In this document: one piece after another, positions 29,260 to 37,783 of the stretch
How the letters are laid out: each line of letters opens with the position of its first letter
Position numbering within the stretch: the stretch's first letter is position 1
Source of the DNA: Acinetobacter colistiniresistens
Lineage (GTDB): Bacteria > Pseudomonadota > Gammaproteobacteria > Pseudomonadales > Moraxellaceae
NCBI RefSeq assembly: GCF_024582815.1
Contig: NZ_CP102099.1
Coordinates: forward strand, 3,801,172-3,865,171
Length of the DNA stretch: 64,000 bases
Direction: 5' to 3'
The notes under the pieces: model-generated
The model's database searches: none
What the model was told of the DNA's origin: nothing
Seen by the model: only the letters and a program-made list of their open reading frames with translations
Position numbers and translations under genes: made by a program

Positions 29260-30480
29260 TTATGAGCGATAATCGGCATTAATTTTGACATAGTCATAAG
29301 AAAAGTCACAGGTATAGACTTTGTCTTTTGCTGTACCACGACCGAGGTCAATACGAATGCTAATTTCCTTCTCAGCCATGACAGCTGCACCGGCTGCTTC
29401 GGTATAGTCTGGGTTTGCACCACCATCTAGGCAAATCTGGACATCACCCAGCCAGACTTGAACCTTGCTGGTATCTAAGTTCGGTACACCCGCTTTACCA
29501 ATCGCCATCACAATACGACCCCAGTTTGGATCTGAAGCAAATAAAGCTGTTTTAATAAGTGGCGACTCGGCAACACTATAGGCAACATCACAACATTCTT
29601 GGGTATTGGCTCCGCCTTCCACCTGAACGGTAATGAACTTGGTTGCACCCTCACCATCACGCACGATCAATTGCGCCAAACGATTCATGATACGTGCAAG
29701 CACATCGAGCACTTGTTGATAACGTGCATCGTCTTGGCTCTGGATTTCAGCACCACCAGCCAGACCCGTTGCCACAAAGATACAAGAGTCATTGGTCGAA
29801 GTATCACCATCAATGGTAATGCGGTTAAAGGAATGCTCAACCGTAGTTTGCAATAAACGCTGTACCAGTTCAGCACGAATCGGGGCATCGGTTGCCACAA
29901 AACTCAGCATGGTCGCCATGTTTGGACGAATCATGCCTGCACCTTTACTAATACCCGTCATGGTATAGGTTACACCATCCAGTTCAAACTGTTCAGATGC
30001 ACCTTTAGGTGTGGTATCTGTGGTCATGATGCCTGATGCAGCGTCCGCCCAACGATCGGCATTTAAATCATTTAATGCAGGTTGAATGCCTTGCAATAAG
30101 CGTTCAATTGGGAGTTGCTCACCAATCACACCAGTTGAAAAGGGTAAAATTTGATTAGCTTGAACACCAGCTAATTCAGCCAACTTGGCACAAGTGGCTT
30201 GTGCATTTTGATAACCGACGGTTCCTGTTGCGGCATTAGCATTACCCGTGTTGATGATCAGATAACGTGGTGTGTTCTCGGCCAAATGCTTTTTACTTAA
30301 TTGAACAGGCGCAGCAGCAAAGGCGCTTTGGGTAAATACCCCTGCAACGTTTGAGCCTTCGGCAAATTCAAAAATGACTAAATCTCGTCGATTTGGATAA
30401 CGTACATACGCCTCAGTTGAGCCAATTTTTACACCCTGCACCACATGCATAAGTGGCATTGTTACGTCACCAACAGCCAT
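29260..30480 (-). CDS. argJ: Bifunctional ornithine acetyltransferase / N-acetylglutamate synthase
   Basis: Transfers acetyl from N-acetylornithine to glutamate in the arginine cycle. The frame begins at 30498, but ATG 30480 ([11 protein letters not shown]) has a GGAAG site eight bases upstream, so I use it: 406 residues. The self-cleavage region reads [20 protein letters not shown], with the nucleophilic Thr in ATML that separates alpha and beta chains. Other motifs: [11 protein letters not shown] at the start and DPNWGRI near residue 270. Confidence 0.95.
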   Translation of the reverse strand: MAVGDVTMPLMHVVQGVKIGSTEAYVRYPNRRDLVIFEFAEGSNVAGVFTQSAFAAAPVQLSKKHLAENTPRYLIINTGNANAATGTVGYQNAQATCAKLAELAGVQANQILPFSTGVIGEQLPIERLLQGIQPALNDLNADRWADAASGIMTTDTTPKGASEQFELDGVTYTMTGISKGAGMIRPNMATMLSFVATDAPIRAELVQRLLQTTVEHSFNRITIDGDTSTNDSCIFVATGLAGGAEIQSQDDARYQQVLDVLARIMNRLAQLIVRDGEGATKFITVQVEGGANTQECCDVAYSVAESPLIKTALFASDPNWGRIVMAIGKAGVPNLDTSKVQVWLGDVQICLDGGANPDYTEAAGAAVMAEKEISIRIDLGRGTAKDKVYTCDFSYDYVKINADYRS

Positions 30481-30631
30481 TTTTAAACTTCCATTCAACT
30501 TGTTATGAAAGGCTTAAGCTTATTCCAAAAGGCGATTAAAATCGAGTATTAACGACATGGATAATTTATAAATTAAAAGTACTTTCATTGTCTGATTCTA
30601 ACAAGATATTCATGCAGCAATCGCTATCGTG

Positions 30632-30725
30632 AGCCGGCATGGATGCCGCCCGTTGGACAGGGGCTACATGGATGTACCCTCTGTCCAACAAAAGATTTTT
30701 GTTACTTTTCATCTTTGAAAAGTAA
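30632..30725. repeat. Composite intergenic inverted-repeat element
   Basis: Three structures lie side by side: GGCAT-GG-ATGCC (30636-30647), GTTGGACAG/CTGTCCAAC (30652-30660 and 30681-30689) enclosing a second TACAT-GG-ATGTA (30665-30676), and TTACTTTTC/GAAAAGTAA (30702-30725). The two CATGGATG cores look like repeats of one unit. The layout resembles a dispersed REP-type element. It lies between argJ and ogt, whose 3' end is close by. An overlapping plus-strand frame is not believable. Confidence 0.6.
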
Positions 30726-30799
30726 AAGAATGCCTACACAAAATACATCTGATCCATTACAGATTTATGAGGCTATGCAGACTTTGGAATTAAAATTAT

Positions 30800-31288
30800 T
30801 TAAGCTTTGTTTTGCTCCAAACTCAGTAAAATCTGCTTCTTATCCAAACCACCTGCAAAACCAACTAATGCGCCACTCGCCCCAATCACCCGATGACAGG
30901 GCGCAATAATCGAAATCGGATTCTTACCATTGGCTGCCCCGACTGCACGTACGGCTTTTTCATTACCTAACTGCACGGCAATCTCTTTATAACTGCGTGT
31001 TTCCCCATAAGGAATGGTCAATAACGCCTGCCAAACCTGTTGCTGAAATGCGGTACCTTGAAAGTCCAAAGGCAAATCAAATTGCTGGCGTTGCCCTGCA
31101 AAATACTGTTCTAATTGTTGTTTAACCTTATGCAGCATTGGATGCTGACGATCTTCTATCAGTTCAGAAAGCCGTACCCGTTTATGGTCTTCATTGTCCC
31201 ACATCACGGCGACCAACGCCTGATCATGTGCAACCAGTTTTAATGCACCTACAGGAGAATCCATGTACATATACACCAGTTGCATCAC
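30800..31288 (-). CDS. ogt: Methylated-DNA--protein-cysteine methyltransferase
   Basis: Suicidal DNA repair protein that removes methyl from O6-methylguanine onto its own Cys. The 162-residue protein has the helix-turn-helix region FQQQVWQALLTIPYGETRSY, the Asn hinge GAANGKNP and the active-site motif APCHRVIG. No Ada regulatory domain is present, so it is Ogt-type. It lies 15 bases after gdx on the same strand and is probably transcribed with it. Confidence 0.94.
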   Translation of the reverse strand: MMQLVYMYMDSPVGALKLVAHDQALVAVMWDNEDHKRVRLSELIEDRQHPMLHKVKQQLEQYFAGQRQQFDLPLDFQGTAFQQQVWQALLTIPYGETRSYKEIAVQLGNEKAVRAVGAANGKNPISIIAPCHRVIGASGALVGFAGGLDKKQILLSLEQNKA

Positions 31289-31303
31289 ACGCTCCTTAGC
31301 TCA

Positions 31304-31621
31304 TTAATTTGATGACAGTTTCATTAACATTAGACCCGATACGATCAATACCGCCGCGACCATCCGCATTGCGGTCATTGGTTCATTCAAGACCATGATT
31401 CCCACAATAAACGAACCAATCGCACCAATACCTGTCCAAATGGTATATGCCGTGCCAAGCGGGAGTGTCCGCATCGACATCGAAAGTAATACCACACTTA
31501 AAATCATGAAAACAATGGTCACAATACTTGGCGTTAACTTGGTAAACCCTTCAGACATCTTCATGGAATATGCCCAAATGACTTCAAAAATACCTGCCAA
31601 AATTAAAATTGCCCATGCCAT
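31304..31621 (-). CDS. gdx: Guanidinium exporter, SMR family (Gdx/SugE)
   Basis: Four-helix small multidrug resistance transporter that exports guanidinium in exchange for protons. Of the longer open frame I take ATG 31621 (MAWAILILAGIFEVIWAYSM), giving 105 residues, the family length. The Glu in AGIFEVIW is the central proton/substrate carboxylate. The motif GTAYTIWTGIGAIGSF and the early KMSEGFTKLTPS mark the Gdx branch rather than EmrE. A guanidine-II riboswitch directly upstream supports the assignment independently. Confidence 0.93.
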   Translation of the reverse strand: MAWAILILAGIFEVIWAYSMKMSEGFTKLTPSIVTIVFMILSVVLLSMSMRTLPLGTAYTIWTGIGAIGSFIVGIMVLNEPMTAMRMVAAVLIVSGLMLMKLSSN

Positions 31622-31646
31622 TTTATTACGCTCAACTTTATCGAGT

Positions 31647-31690
31647 GTCGGGTCGTCCCAACGTGATTTTTTCGAGGGAGGTCGTCCTCC
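31647..31690 (-). promoter_or_regulatory. Guanidine-II (mini-ykkC) riboswitch
   Basis: On the minus strand two hairpins with identical ACGA loops occur: GGAGG-ACGA-CCTCC (31690-31677) and GTTGGG-ACGA-CCCGAC (31662-31647), joined by a 14-base linker. Paired stem-loops with ACGR loops are the defining feature of the mini-ykkC RNA, in which two guanidinium ions dock the loops together. The second hairpin ends about 25 bases before the gdx ATG, so ligand binding likely controls translation start. Confidence 0.92.
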
Positions 31691-31789
31691 TAGGTGCAGC
31701 AGTGTACTGTAAAACATGAAAACTATGTGATTTGTTATGTATCTAAAACGACTAAGATATTGAAACAAAAAACTTTCTATGGAAATGAA

Positions 31790-32335
31790 TCACTGCCAGA
31801 CAATCTGATCGACCCGCATCAATTCACATGCGCCATTACCCGTATCCTCTCGAGATAAGGAGCTCTTCCAACGCCAGCCATCTTGGGTCTGAATCTCAAT
31901 CAGAGCCCCTTTTAAATAGACCAAATCATCTTGTTTAATTTTTTTCATTTGTGAGGCAATCGCGGCATTGGCAGGCACCAAATGCATATTGGCGCTATGG
32001 GTTGCGATCTGCCGAAGTGGGATTGGAGGTTCGTGATCAATGGACCAACGATACCAACGGTTACTTTGGGAAATATCAATCTGTTTGTAGACCTGAGGAT
32101 TGGCCATATCACCCCAGCCAACAGCGATATCCATCGGCGAAAACTCAGCTTCACGCCCCAAGTTATAGTCTTCTCTCGACAATACCCGAAATGAACCTTC
32201 ATAATTTTCTAATGCCACAACTTGCACACCTTGCTGGGTACTAATCTGACTGATATCAGGTGTAGGCTTAATCCATTTTGTCCACAGCATCCAACCGAGT
32301 GCAATCACCAGCAAGCCATACATCCATCTTGGCAT
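31790..32335 (-). CDS. Membrane-anchored protein of unknown function
   Basis: 181 residues with an N-terminal hydrophobic anchor (about 4-20, MYGLLVIALGWMLW) followed by a periplasmic-looking domain of mixed strands. Conserved-looking parts include AEFSPMDIAVGWGDM, NRWYRWSIDHEPPI and, at the end, WRWKSSLSREDTGNGACELM. It begins one base after the stop of the upstream 166-residue protein, so the two form a small operon. I recognise no named family. Confidence 0.75.
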   Translation of the reverse strand: MPRWMYGLLVIALGWMLWTKWIKPTPDISQISTQQGVQVVALENYEGSFRVLSREDYNLGREAEFSPMDIAVGWGDMANPQVYKQIDISQSNRWYRWSIDHEPPIPLRQIATHSANMHLVPANAAIASQMKKIKQDDLVYLKGALIEIQTQDGWRWKSSLSREDTGNGACELMRVDQIVWQ

Positions 32336-32336
32336 G

Positions 32337-32837
32337 TTATTGATCCTGTTTATTGCGTAAAGCTCTTATCCATTGCTTAAATCGCTCGATAGCAGCTGAA
32401 AAAAACTGCTGCATCAGACTGAAGACATTTTCATCTTGCTGCTCATATTTATTCTGAACTACATGTTGTTTAGAGGTCGCCAGTTCCATCGGTTCATAAT
32501 GCGGCATGGTTTGCTGTAATTCTGCCCCCAGATTCAAACCTTGCAGTGCTACTGTTACCTCAGGAATGGCATCTTGATGATAAAGCGCTAAATGACGCGC
32601 TTCTAAATCAATACTGTGTTCAATCAATTGATCTGAAAAAGGCAGTAATGCTTTTCTAACACGCAGTACTTCTACAGCACTGCTCATATGGGGAATATAG
32701 TAAAAACTGACATGCATACTGCCATCAGCAGGAATCAATTCAAGCTGAGAGGCCGACACACCTGTAACTTTTTCGCGTAAATTGGTCGACGGGTTTGCTT
32801 TATCTATTATTGGATTGTGTTGTTGTTCTAAAGCCAT
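32337..32837 (-). CDS. Unknown protein with possible HMA-like fold lacking CxxC
   Basis: 166 residues. The middle part (about 40-110) alternates strand-helix-strand-strand-helix (HVSFYYIPHMSSAVEV, then RVRKALLPFSDQLIEHSIDL, ARHLALYHQ, IPEVTVALQGLNL) in the order of a heavy-metal-associated domain, yet the metal-binding CxxC is replaced by PHMSS. The rest is polar, ending in an amphipathic, basic segment. It lies just below the copper operon terminator and one base before the next gene. The fold assignment is my inference. Confidence 0.6.
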   Translation of the reverse strand: MALEQQHNPIIDKANPSTNLREKVTGVSASQLELIPADGSMHVSFYYIPHMSSAVEVLRVRKALLPFSDQLIEHSIDLEARHLALYHQDAIPEVTVALQGLNLGAELQQTMPHYEPMELATSKQHVVQNKYEQQDENVFSLMQQFFSAAIERFKQWIRALRNKQDQ

Positions 32838-32855
32838 TTATGCACCATGAATGAC

Positions 32856-32890
32856 TCAAAAAAGATACTGTCAGTATAAACCAACAGTAT
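32856..32890 (-). terminator. Terminator of the copper operon
   Basis: AGATACTGT (32861-32869) and ACAGTATCT (32882-32890) form a 9-bp stem; on the minus strand it is followed by at least five T. It stands 30 bases after the copB stop codon. Confidence 0.8.
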
Positions 32891-32919
32891 CTCGAAAAAA
32901 TGACATTTTAAACAAAATA

Positions 32920-33822
32920 TCAGAACTTTAGCGACAGACCGGCGCCATAGATCCAACCCGTTTTAGAGTCACTGGCCGTTTGCCAATTGGTCTGCTTACG
33001 CCCGTTACTATAAGCATAGCCAACATCAATAAAAGGCATGACGCGGTTCTTGACGATTTCATAGCGGGTTTTGACCCCCACTTCTGCATCGGCAAGACCG
33101 GTTTTAGTCGCATACTTGGATTCATCACGCAGTACCCATTCCATTTCCAGATAAGGCTGCATAATCAATTTTTGCGTCAACAACAGATCTCGTTCTGTTT
33201 CCAACACAAAGCGCCATTGTTGATTTTGTCCGATATACAGATGCGCATCGGTTTCAAAGAAATACTGGGCCATGCCATGTAAACCGACCACACCCTCAAA
33301 TTGCTCCTTATCTACTTCACGGTCAGGGTTATATCGGTAATTCACCCCTGCTTGTACATCCCAGAAATCTGCAATGTTTCGACTATATAACGCCGCCAGA
33401 CTTTGCTCCGATTTTTCTGACTCGGCTTTGGCATAATCGGCAAGGATGAATAATTTATTTTCATCGGTTCCCACCCAAGTTTTTAACTTGGATTTGAGTG
33501 TGCCCTGTCCATCCTCATCAAGTAGCCATTGCGTATCTAACTGTGTCGCCTGATAGATTTGCCCACCATGCTCCTTATAATGACCCGCATGCTCATCTTT
33601 ATTTGGCATCTGTGGAGGAATAGTTGAGCTTTGATGTTGCAAATGATCCATCGCAGAGGTAGCGCTCATGGGCATATTCTGCTGCGCCGGCATATCCATT
33701 TGCATCATTTGATCATGTCCTTCATGTGCAAAAGTGAATGCACTTAAAGAAGAAACCAATCCGCCCACCGCCAATAATTGTGTATATCGTTTCATCTTGG
33801 AAGATTGCTTAGTGATGTGCAT
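32920..33822 (-). CDS. copB: Copper resistance protein B, outer membrane
   Basis: PcoB/CopB family beta-barrel linked to copper export or sequestration. I take ATG 33822 (MHITKQSSKMKRYTQLL) because an AGGGAG site precedes it; this gives 300 residues. A signal peptide ends near FTFAHEGHD, followed by a Met/His-rich stretch (HDQMMQMDMPAQQNMP) likely to bind copper, then the barrel, with WDVQAGVNYRYNPD and a C-terminal Phe (AGLSLKF) typical of outer-membrane proteins. Its start overlaps the end of copA by 14 bases. Confidence 0.9.
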   Translation of the reverse strand: MHITKQSSKMKRYTQLLAVGGLVSSLSAFTFAHEGHDQMMQMDMPAQQNMPMSATSAMDHLQHQSSTIPPQMPNKDEHAGHYKEHGGQIYQATQLDTQWLLDEDGQGTLKSKLKTWVGTDENKLFILADYAKAESEKSEQSLAALYSRNIADFWDVQAGVNYRYNPDREVDKEQFEGVVGLHGMAQYFFETDAHLYIGQNQQWRFVLETERDLLLTQKLIMQPYLEMEWVLRDESKYATKTGLADAEVGVKTRYEIVKNRVMPFIDVGYAYSNGRKQTNWQTASDSKTGWIYGAGLSLKF

Positions 33823-35659
33823 GGCTCGCTCCCTGAGATGATTGAACTGGTGTTGTTTGTGCTGCTTTGTTGTCATCCACATTGGCAACAATTAACTTAC
33901 TCATCATGCCTGCACTCATGTGATACAACAGATGACAATGGATCGCCCATTCACCGATTTCATCCGCAGTCAATAAAGCCGTAACGGTCTTGCCTGGCGG
34001 CACAATCAAGGTATGTTTATTTGGCATATCTTGAGGTGCCTGACCATTTTCCAGCTGCATAAACATGCCATGTAAATGCATCGGATGCGCCATCATACTG
34101 TCATTGACAAATTTAAGACGGATACGTTCACCATAACGCACGGTTAAAGGCTTAAAGTCAGGATCACTAAACTTCTTACCATCAATGGTCCAGATATAAC
34201 GCTCCATGGTACCGCCCAAACGAATCACCACTTCACGTTCTGCTGGGCGACTATAGCTTTCAGGCTGCGGATTTAAGGATTGCAAATCTGCATAACTTAA
34301 GGCTTTATGCCCCGTAGGCGTTGCCGCATTGGCCCAGCCCTGTACGGTATCCGTATTTGATGTGTCCTTAGTTGTAGCTGCTTGATGCTGGCTATGATCC
34401 ATATTGCTCATATCCATTTGAGCATGTGCGCTATGATCCATCGTTGGCTGCGAAGTTGTTGCGGTTTTCGCTTGGTCTTGTGGCGTCTGGTGCTGGCTAT
34501 GATCCATCTTAGCCATATTCATTGGCTGATCTGAACCATGATTCATTTTGCTCATATCCATCTGACCATGTGCACCGTGATCCATGCCCATATCTTCCAT
34601 GGTCAACAAGGCACGTGGTCGCGCTTTAGGGATTTGAACTGCTTGGGTGTTGGGTGTCATGTCATTGTGCAATGACGCAATAGCAAAGCCCGTACGATCA
34701 ATCGACTCCGCTTCGATTTGATAATGGACCTGTTTCGGCTCAACCAATACATCATAAGTTTCGGCTGTTCCAATACGGAATTCATCCACAGGAACAGGTT
34801 TCACTGGCTGACCATCGGCACTGACCACGGTCATTTTTAAGTTGGGAATACGTACATCAAAGAAGGACATTGCCGATGCGTTAATAAAACGCAGGCGTAC
34901 TTTTTCTCCTGCTTTAAAAGCACCGGTCCAGTTTTGCTGTGGGGTCTGACCATTGACCAAGAAGGTATAGCCGTCTACATCTCCTATGTCAGTTTTGGCC
35001 ATACGCATCTGATTCCATGCGGAACGGTCTTGCCATGTAGCTTTTAAACCTTGCGTTTTAACCTGTTTCCAGACATCACCCAGTGTTTCTCGATGGTTTT
35101 GATAGTATTCAGCAGACTTTTTCAAATTCGCCATGATCTTGTCACTTTCCGTTTCATGGAAATCCGACAACATCACCACGTAGTCACGCTCTGCTTGTTC
35201 ATGTGCAGCAACAGGTTGCTTGCCTTTTGGATAAATCACCAACGCGCCATACAAACCGTCTTGTTCCTGTCCTTTGCTATGTGCGTGATACCAATAGGTG
35301 CCGTTTTGACGTACTTTAAAACGATATTCAAAACTGCCATTTGGCTTAATTCCTTGGAAGCCATTAAAACCAGGCACACCATCCATCAAACCTGGGAGTA
35401 GCAGTCCATGCCAATGCAAAGAAGTATCTTGATTTTTAAGCTGGTTATGCACATGAATTACCGCTTCATCACCCTCTTCAAACTCTAATAGCGGGGCGAT
35501 AAATTTACCGTTTACGGTAATGCGTTTGACGGGCTTACCCGTGACATTCACCATCCCTTGATTAATGTTCAGATGATATTCTTTAATTGCAGCCAGACTA
35601 TAAGGCGCAAACAATAGACTTAAGCTAGCAACAACGCCAGCGTATAGTTTTGAAGACAT
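33809..35659 (-). CDS. copA: Multicopper oxidase CopA (copper resistance protein A)
   Basis: Periplasmic oxidase that handles Cu(I). In 616 residues the four copper-binding segments are all present: LHWHG near 82-85, WYHAHSKG, HPMHLHGMF and HCHLLYHMSAGMMS near the C-terminus. A central Met/His-rich insert repeats MDHSQH/MDMSKMNH units, likely a copper store. The N-terminus (MSSKLYAGVVASLSLLFAPY) is an ordinary Sec-like signal without twin arginines, whereas many CopA proteins use Tat. Upstream is a Cys/His/Met-rich protein gene and downstream copB, together an operon. Confidence 0.93.
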   Translation of the reverse strand: MSSKLYAGVVASLSLLFAPYSLAAIKEYHLNINQGMVNVTGKPVKRITVNGKFIAPLLEFEEGDEAVIHVHNQLKNQDTSLHWHGLLLPGLMDGVPGFNGFQGIKPNGSFEYRFKVRQNGTYWYHAHSKGQEQDGLYGALVIYPKGKQPVAAHEQAERDYVVMLSDFHETESDKIMANLKKSAEYYQNHRETLGDVWKQVKTQGLKATWQDRSAWNQMRMAKTDIGDVDGYTFLVNGQTPQQNWTGAFKAGEKVRLRFINASAMSFFDVRIPNLKMTVVSADGQPVKPVPVDEFRIGTAETYDVLVEPKQVHYQIEAESIDRTGFAIASLHNDMTPNTQAVQIPKARPRALLTMEDMGMDHGAHGQMDMSKMNHGSDQPMNMAKMDHSQHQTPQDQAKTATTSQPTMDHSAHAQMDMSNMDHSQHQAATTKDTSNTDTVQGWANAATPTGHKALSYADLQSLNPQPESYSRPAEREVVIRLGGTMERYIWTIDGKKFSDPDFKPLTVRYGERIRLKFVNDSMMAHPMHLHGMFMQLENGQAPQDMPNKHTLIVPPGKTVTALLTADEIGEWAIHCHLLYHMSAGMMSKLIVANVDDNKAAQTTPVQSSQGASHAHH

Positions 35660-35728
35660 GATAATTTCCTAATCTGTTAACTTTTCAAATTGCTCTTTTC
35701 ATGGACAGAAAGAGCCTGTAAAGACAGA

Positions 35729-36151
35729 TTAGGCTTTAGGAGGGCGTAGAATCTCTTGCCAGTAGCCAGCAAGATGTCGAGCTTGATAATCCGTATTGGT
35801 ACGGGTATTCAGCTCTAAAAAAGGTGTAGCCCCTAAACTTGGGCCCTGCGGATCCAAAGCCAGATTAACGCTTTGACAATGCGAGATACTATTGCAGTCC
35901 TGACAATGTTGATTGTTATGTAGTTTCCCATCATGACATTGTGCTGAACGCAATGAATCTGTTTTCGATTGCATATGATGATGTTGATCCATCATTTGCT
36001 GATCATGACAAGCCATGCTTGGAATTGAAACTGAGCTGTTTTGATCGGATTGAATCGCTTGAACAGCAGCCACAGCCACGCCACTTCCCCCGATGAAAAA
36101 TATCATCAGGAATACAAACCACAGACGTTTGTATCGCTTAAGAAGTTGCAC
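35729..36151 (-). CDS. Cys/His/Met-rich periplasmic protein, DUF2946-like
   Basis: 140 residues starting with a basic stretch and one hydrophobic helix (about 11-30), then an exported part containing likely metal ligands: SMACHDQQMMDQHHHMQ and QCHDGKLHNNQHCQDCNS. The protein ends in LRPPKA, similar to the end typical of DUF2946 proteins that often stand in front of copA. As first gene of the copper operon it may bind or sense periplasmic copper. The family call is from memory and moderate. Confidence 0.75.
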   Translation of the reverse strand: MQLLKRYKRLWFVFLMIFFIGGSGVAVAAVQAIQSDQNSSVSIPSMACHDQQMMDQHHHMQSKTDSLRSAQCHDGKLHNNQHCQDCNSISHCQSVNLALDPQGPSLGATPFLELNTRTNTDYQARHLAGYWQEILRPPKA

Positions 36152-36350
36152 TTCATGTTCCTTGTTTCAATGATCAAAAAAGAATTTAGCCTAGCTAGGA
36201 TAAGTTTTTTTACAGTGATGCACAATCATCTTTGTATTTGAATTTCGATAATTGCAGCGACATCCCACCCTAAACTGCTGCTTTATCAAACGAACTGATC
36301 TACGAATAAGCACGAGTAAAAATAAAGCAAAATGAATAAGTTAATGCACA
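36152..36350. promoter_or_regulatory. Copper operon promoter region with CCTAGCTAGG palindrome
   Basis: On the minus strand TTGTGC, 17 bases, TATCCT forms a plausible -35/-10 pair. The perfect 10-bp palindrome CCTAGCTAGG (36190-36199) overlaps this -10 and the likely start, where a repressor or copper-responsive regulator could bind. No regulator gene (copR/copS, cueR) lies in the window. Role inferred. Confidence 0.4.
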
Positions 36351-36378
36351 AAAAAAGGACAGAAAACTGTCCTTTTTT
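36351..36378. terminator. Strong bidirectional terminator downstream of rpe
   Basis: AAAAAAGGACAG (36351-36362) pairs perfectly with CTGTCCTTTTTT (36367-36378) across an AAAA loop. For the minus strand it ends the rpe transcript about 145 bases after the rpe stop, leaving the DnaA-box array inside the 3' untranslated part. Confidence 0.85.
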
Positions 36379-36424
36379 GATTGTTTTGCTGTGAATATAA
36401 ACAACTGAAATCATTTTGTTTATT

Positions 36425-36507
36425 TTAACAACATCTTATCCACCTGCTTATCAACACGGTTATCCACCGAGTTATAAACAAAGTTATCCACAAGCTTATG
36501 TGAATAA
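36425..36507 (+). promoter_or_regulatory. Array of DnaA-box-like 9-mers at 12-bp pitch
   Basis: In direct orientation: TTAACAACA (36425), TTATCCACC (36436), TTATCAACA (36448), TTATCCACC (36460), TTATAAACA (36472), TTATCCACA (36484); then one inverted copy, TTATTCACA read on the minus strand (36507-36499). Starts from 36436 to 36484 are exactly 12 bases apart, with 3-base spacers TGC, CGG, GAG, AAG. TTATCCACA is the strong consensus and the others differ at one or two positions. No replication gene is near, so a datA/DARS-like control site is more likely than an origin. Confidence 0.65.
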
Positions 36508-36520
36508 TAGAATGAAAATA

Positions 36521-37207
36521 CTAAACTTGTGTTGCACCAACTTGAGCCAGTTCTGCACGCATTTTATCAATTACAGTCTTATAGTCAGGTTGACCAAAAA
36601 TCGCTGAGCCTGCGACAAACATATCTGCACCCGCCTCTGCAATTTCACGAATATTGGCTGGCCCGACACCACCATCGACTTCTAAACGGATATCGCGACC
36701 ACTGGCATCAATAATCTGACGTGCTTGGCGTAATTTTTCCAACGTCATTGGAATGAATTTTTGCCCGCCAAAACCAGGGTTAACACTCATCAATAAAATT
36801 TGATCGACTTTATCCAGCACATAATCAAGATAGTGCAACGGCGTTGCTGGATTGAAAACCAAACCGGCCTTGGCACCACCAGCCTTAATCAACTGCAAAG
36901 AACGGTCAATATGATCGGTTGCTTCAGGATGGAAGGTAATAATGTCTGCACCAGCATCCAAGAAATCGCCAATCATACGATCAACAGGAGATACCATCAG
37001 ATGCACATCAATCGGCGCTTTGATACCATAGTTTTTCAGGGCCTTACATACCCCTGCACCAAAAGTCAGGTTAGGTACATAGTGGTTATCCATCACATCA
37101 AAATGTACAACGTCTGCACCTGCAGCTAGCACTTTTTCTACATCTTCACCTAAACGTGCAAAATCAGCAGATAAAATCGAAGGTGCAATTAAATAAGGCT
37201 TGGACAT
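36521..37207 (-). CDS. rpe: Ribulose-phosphate 3-epimerase
   Basis: Pentose-phosphate enzyme interconverting ribulose 5-phosphate and xylulose 5-phosphate. The frame extends to 37246, but ATG 37207 ([20 protein letters not shown]) fits the family start and has an AGG site, giving 228 residues. Motifs: [37 protein letters not shown] and the C-terminal phosphate loop [19 protein letters not shown]. It is a single-gene unit; the DnaA-box array begins 14 bases after its stop. Confidence 0.96.
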   Translation of the reverse strand: MSKPYLIAPSILSADFARLGEDVEKVLAAGADVVHFDVMDNHYVPNLTFGAGVCKALKNYGIKAPIDVHLMVSPVDRMIGDFLDAGADIITFHPEATDHIDRSLQLIKAGGAKAGLVFNPATPLHYLDYVLDKVDQILLMSVNPGFGGQKFIPMTLEKLRQARQIIDASGRDIRLEVDGGVGPANIREIAEAGADMFVAGSAIFGQPDYKTVIDKMRAELAQVGATQV

Positions 37208-37383
37208 GGATGACCTGGCAAACTCTGAGAAAAATGATGCATGCATTATAGCAAACTTAGTCCGCTTAGGTCTGTTACAAAGTCATTATTGCAACCTTGC
37301 AACACCACGTTGCATCTAGACAGTTTTTATCTCCTGTTAGCTTTGCTATGTTATTCAATGAAATTTTAGGATAGAAGAGCAAT

Positions 37384-37659
37384 ATGAATAGCAGTACCAA
37401 TATCACTACGACTGAAGGAAAACGGATCAGTAAACGTCTAGTCAATCATTGGAAACATAAGTTTGAAGTCTTGGAAACTGAAACAGATTCAAAAATTTTT
37501 ATGCCAACCGCGACAGTTACGCTCACGCCACAGGAACAACACTTAACAGTACTGATTGAAAATCAACAAGAAGATGTAGCGCGTCTGGAACAGGTCGTGA
37601 TTGACCATTTAAATCGTATGGCGCAACAGGAATTTGTAGCGGAATGGCAGCATAGTTAA
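37384..37659 (+). CDS. DUF2218 family protein
   Basis: A 91-residue soluble protein with no signal peptide. The pattern KRLVNHWKHKFEV ... LEQVVIDHLNRMAQQEFVAEWQ matches DUF2218, a small alpha-beta family often found beside siderophore or iron-uptake genes in other bacteria. Here no such genes are adjacent. A GATAGAAGAGC site precedes ATG 37384. Function unknown. Confidence 0.8.
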   Translation: MNSSTNITTTEGKRISKRLVNHWKHKFEVLETETDSKIFMPTATVTLTPQEQHLTVLIENQQEDVARLEQVVIDHLNRMAQQEFVAEWQHS

Positions 37660-37783
37660 ACGCCGAAAAAGTGTTCAATCAGCTGGCAGATCATTTTCTA
37701 ATTCGATCTGTCAGCTTAAATTATGTTAATTAAAAATCGTATTTTGTTTTGGATATCATGTATGCCTTAACTAGGGAAAACAT

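Noticed and set aside
30643..30909. 88-codon plus-strand frame beside ogt
   Set aside because: Its first half is the inverted-repeat element and its second half is antisense to ogt.
36425..36507. Interpretation of the DnaA-box array as the chromosomal origin
   Set aside because: No dnaA, dnaN, gyrB, rpmH or parAB genes are near and no long AT-rich unwinding region is evident, so oriC is unlikely; a control locus is preferred.
36416..36607. Plus-strand frame with Tyr-Pro repeats (YPPAY, YPPSY, YPQAY) over the DnaA-box array
   Set aside because: The four-residue periodicity follows directly from the 12-bp phase of the TTAT boxes; the frame then runs antisense into rpe and has no ribosome binding site.
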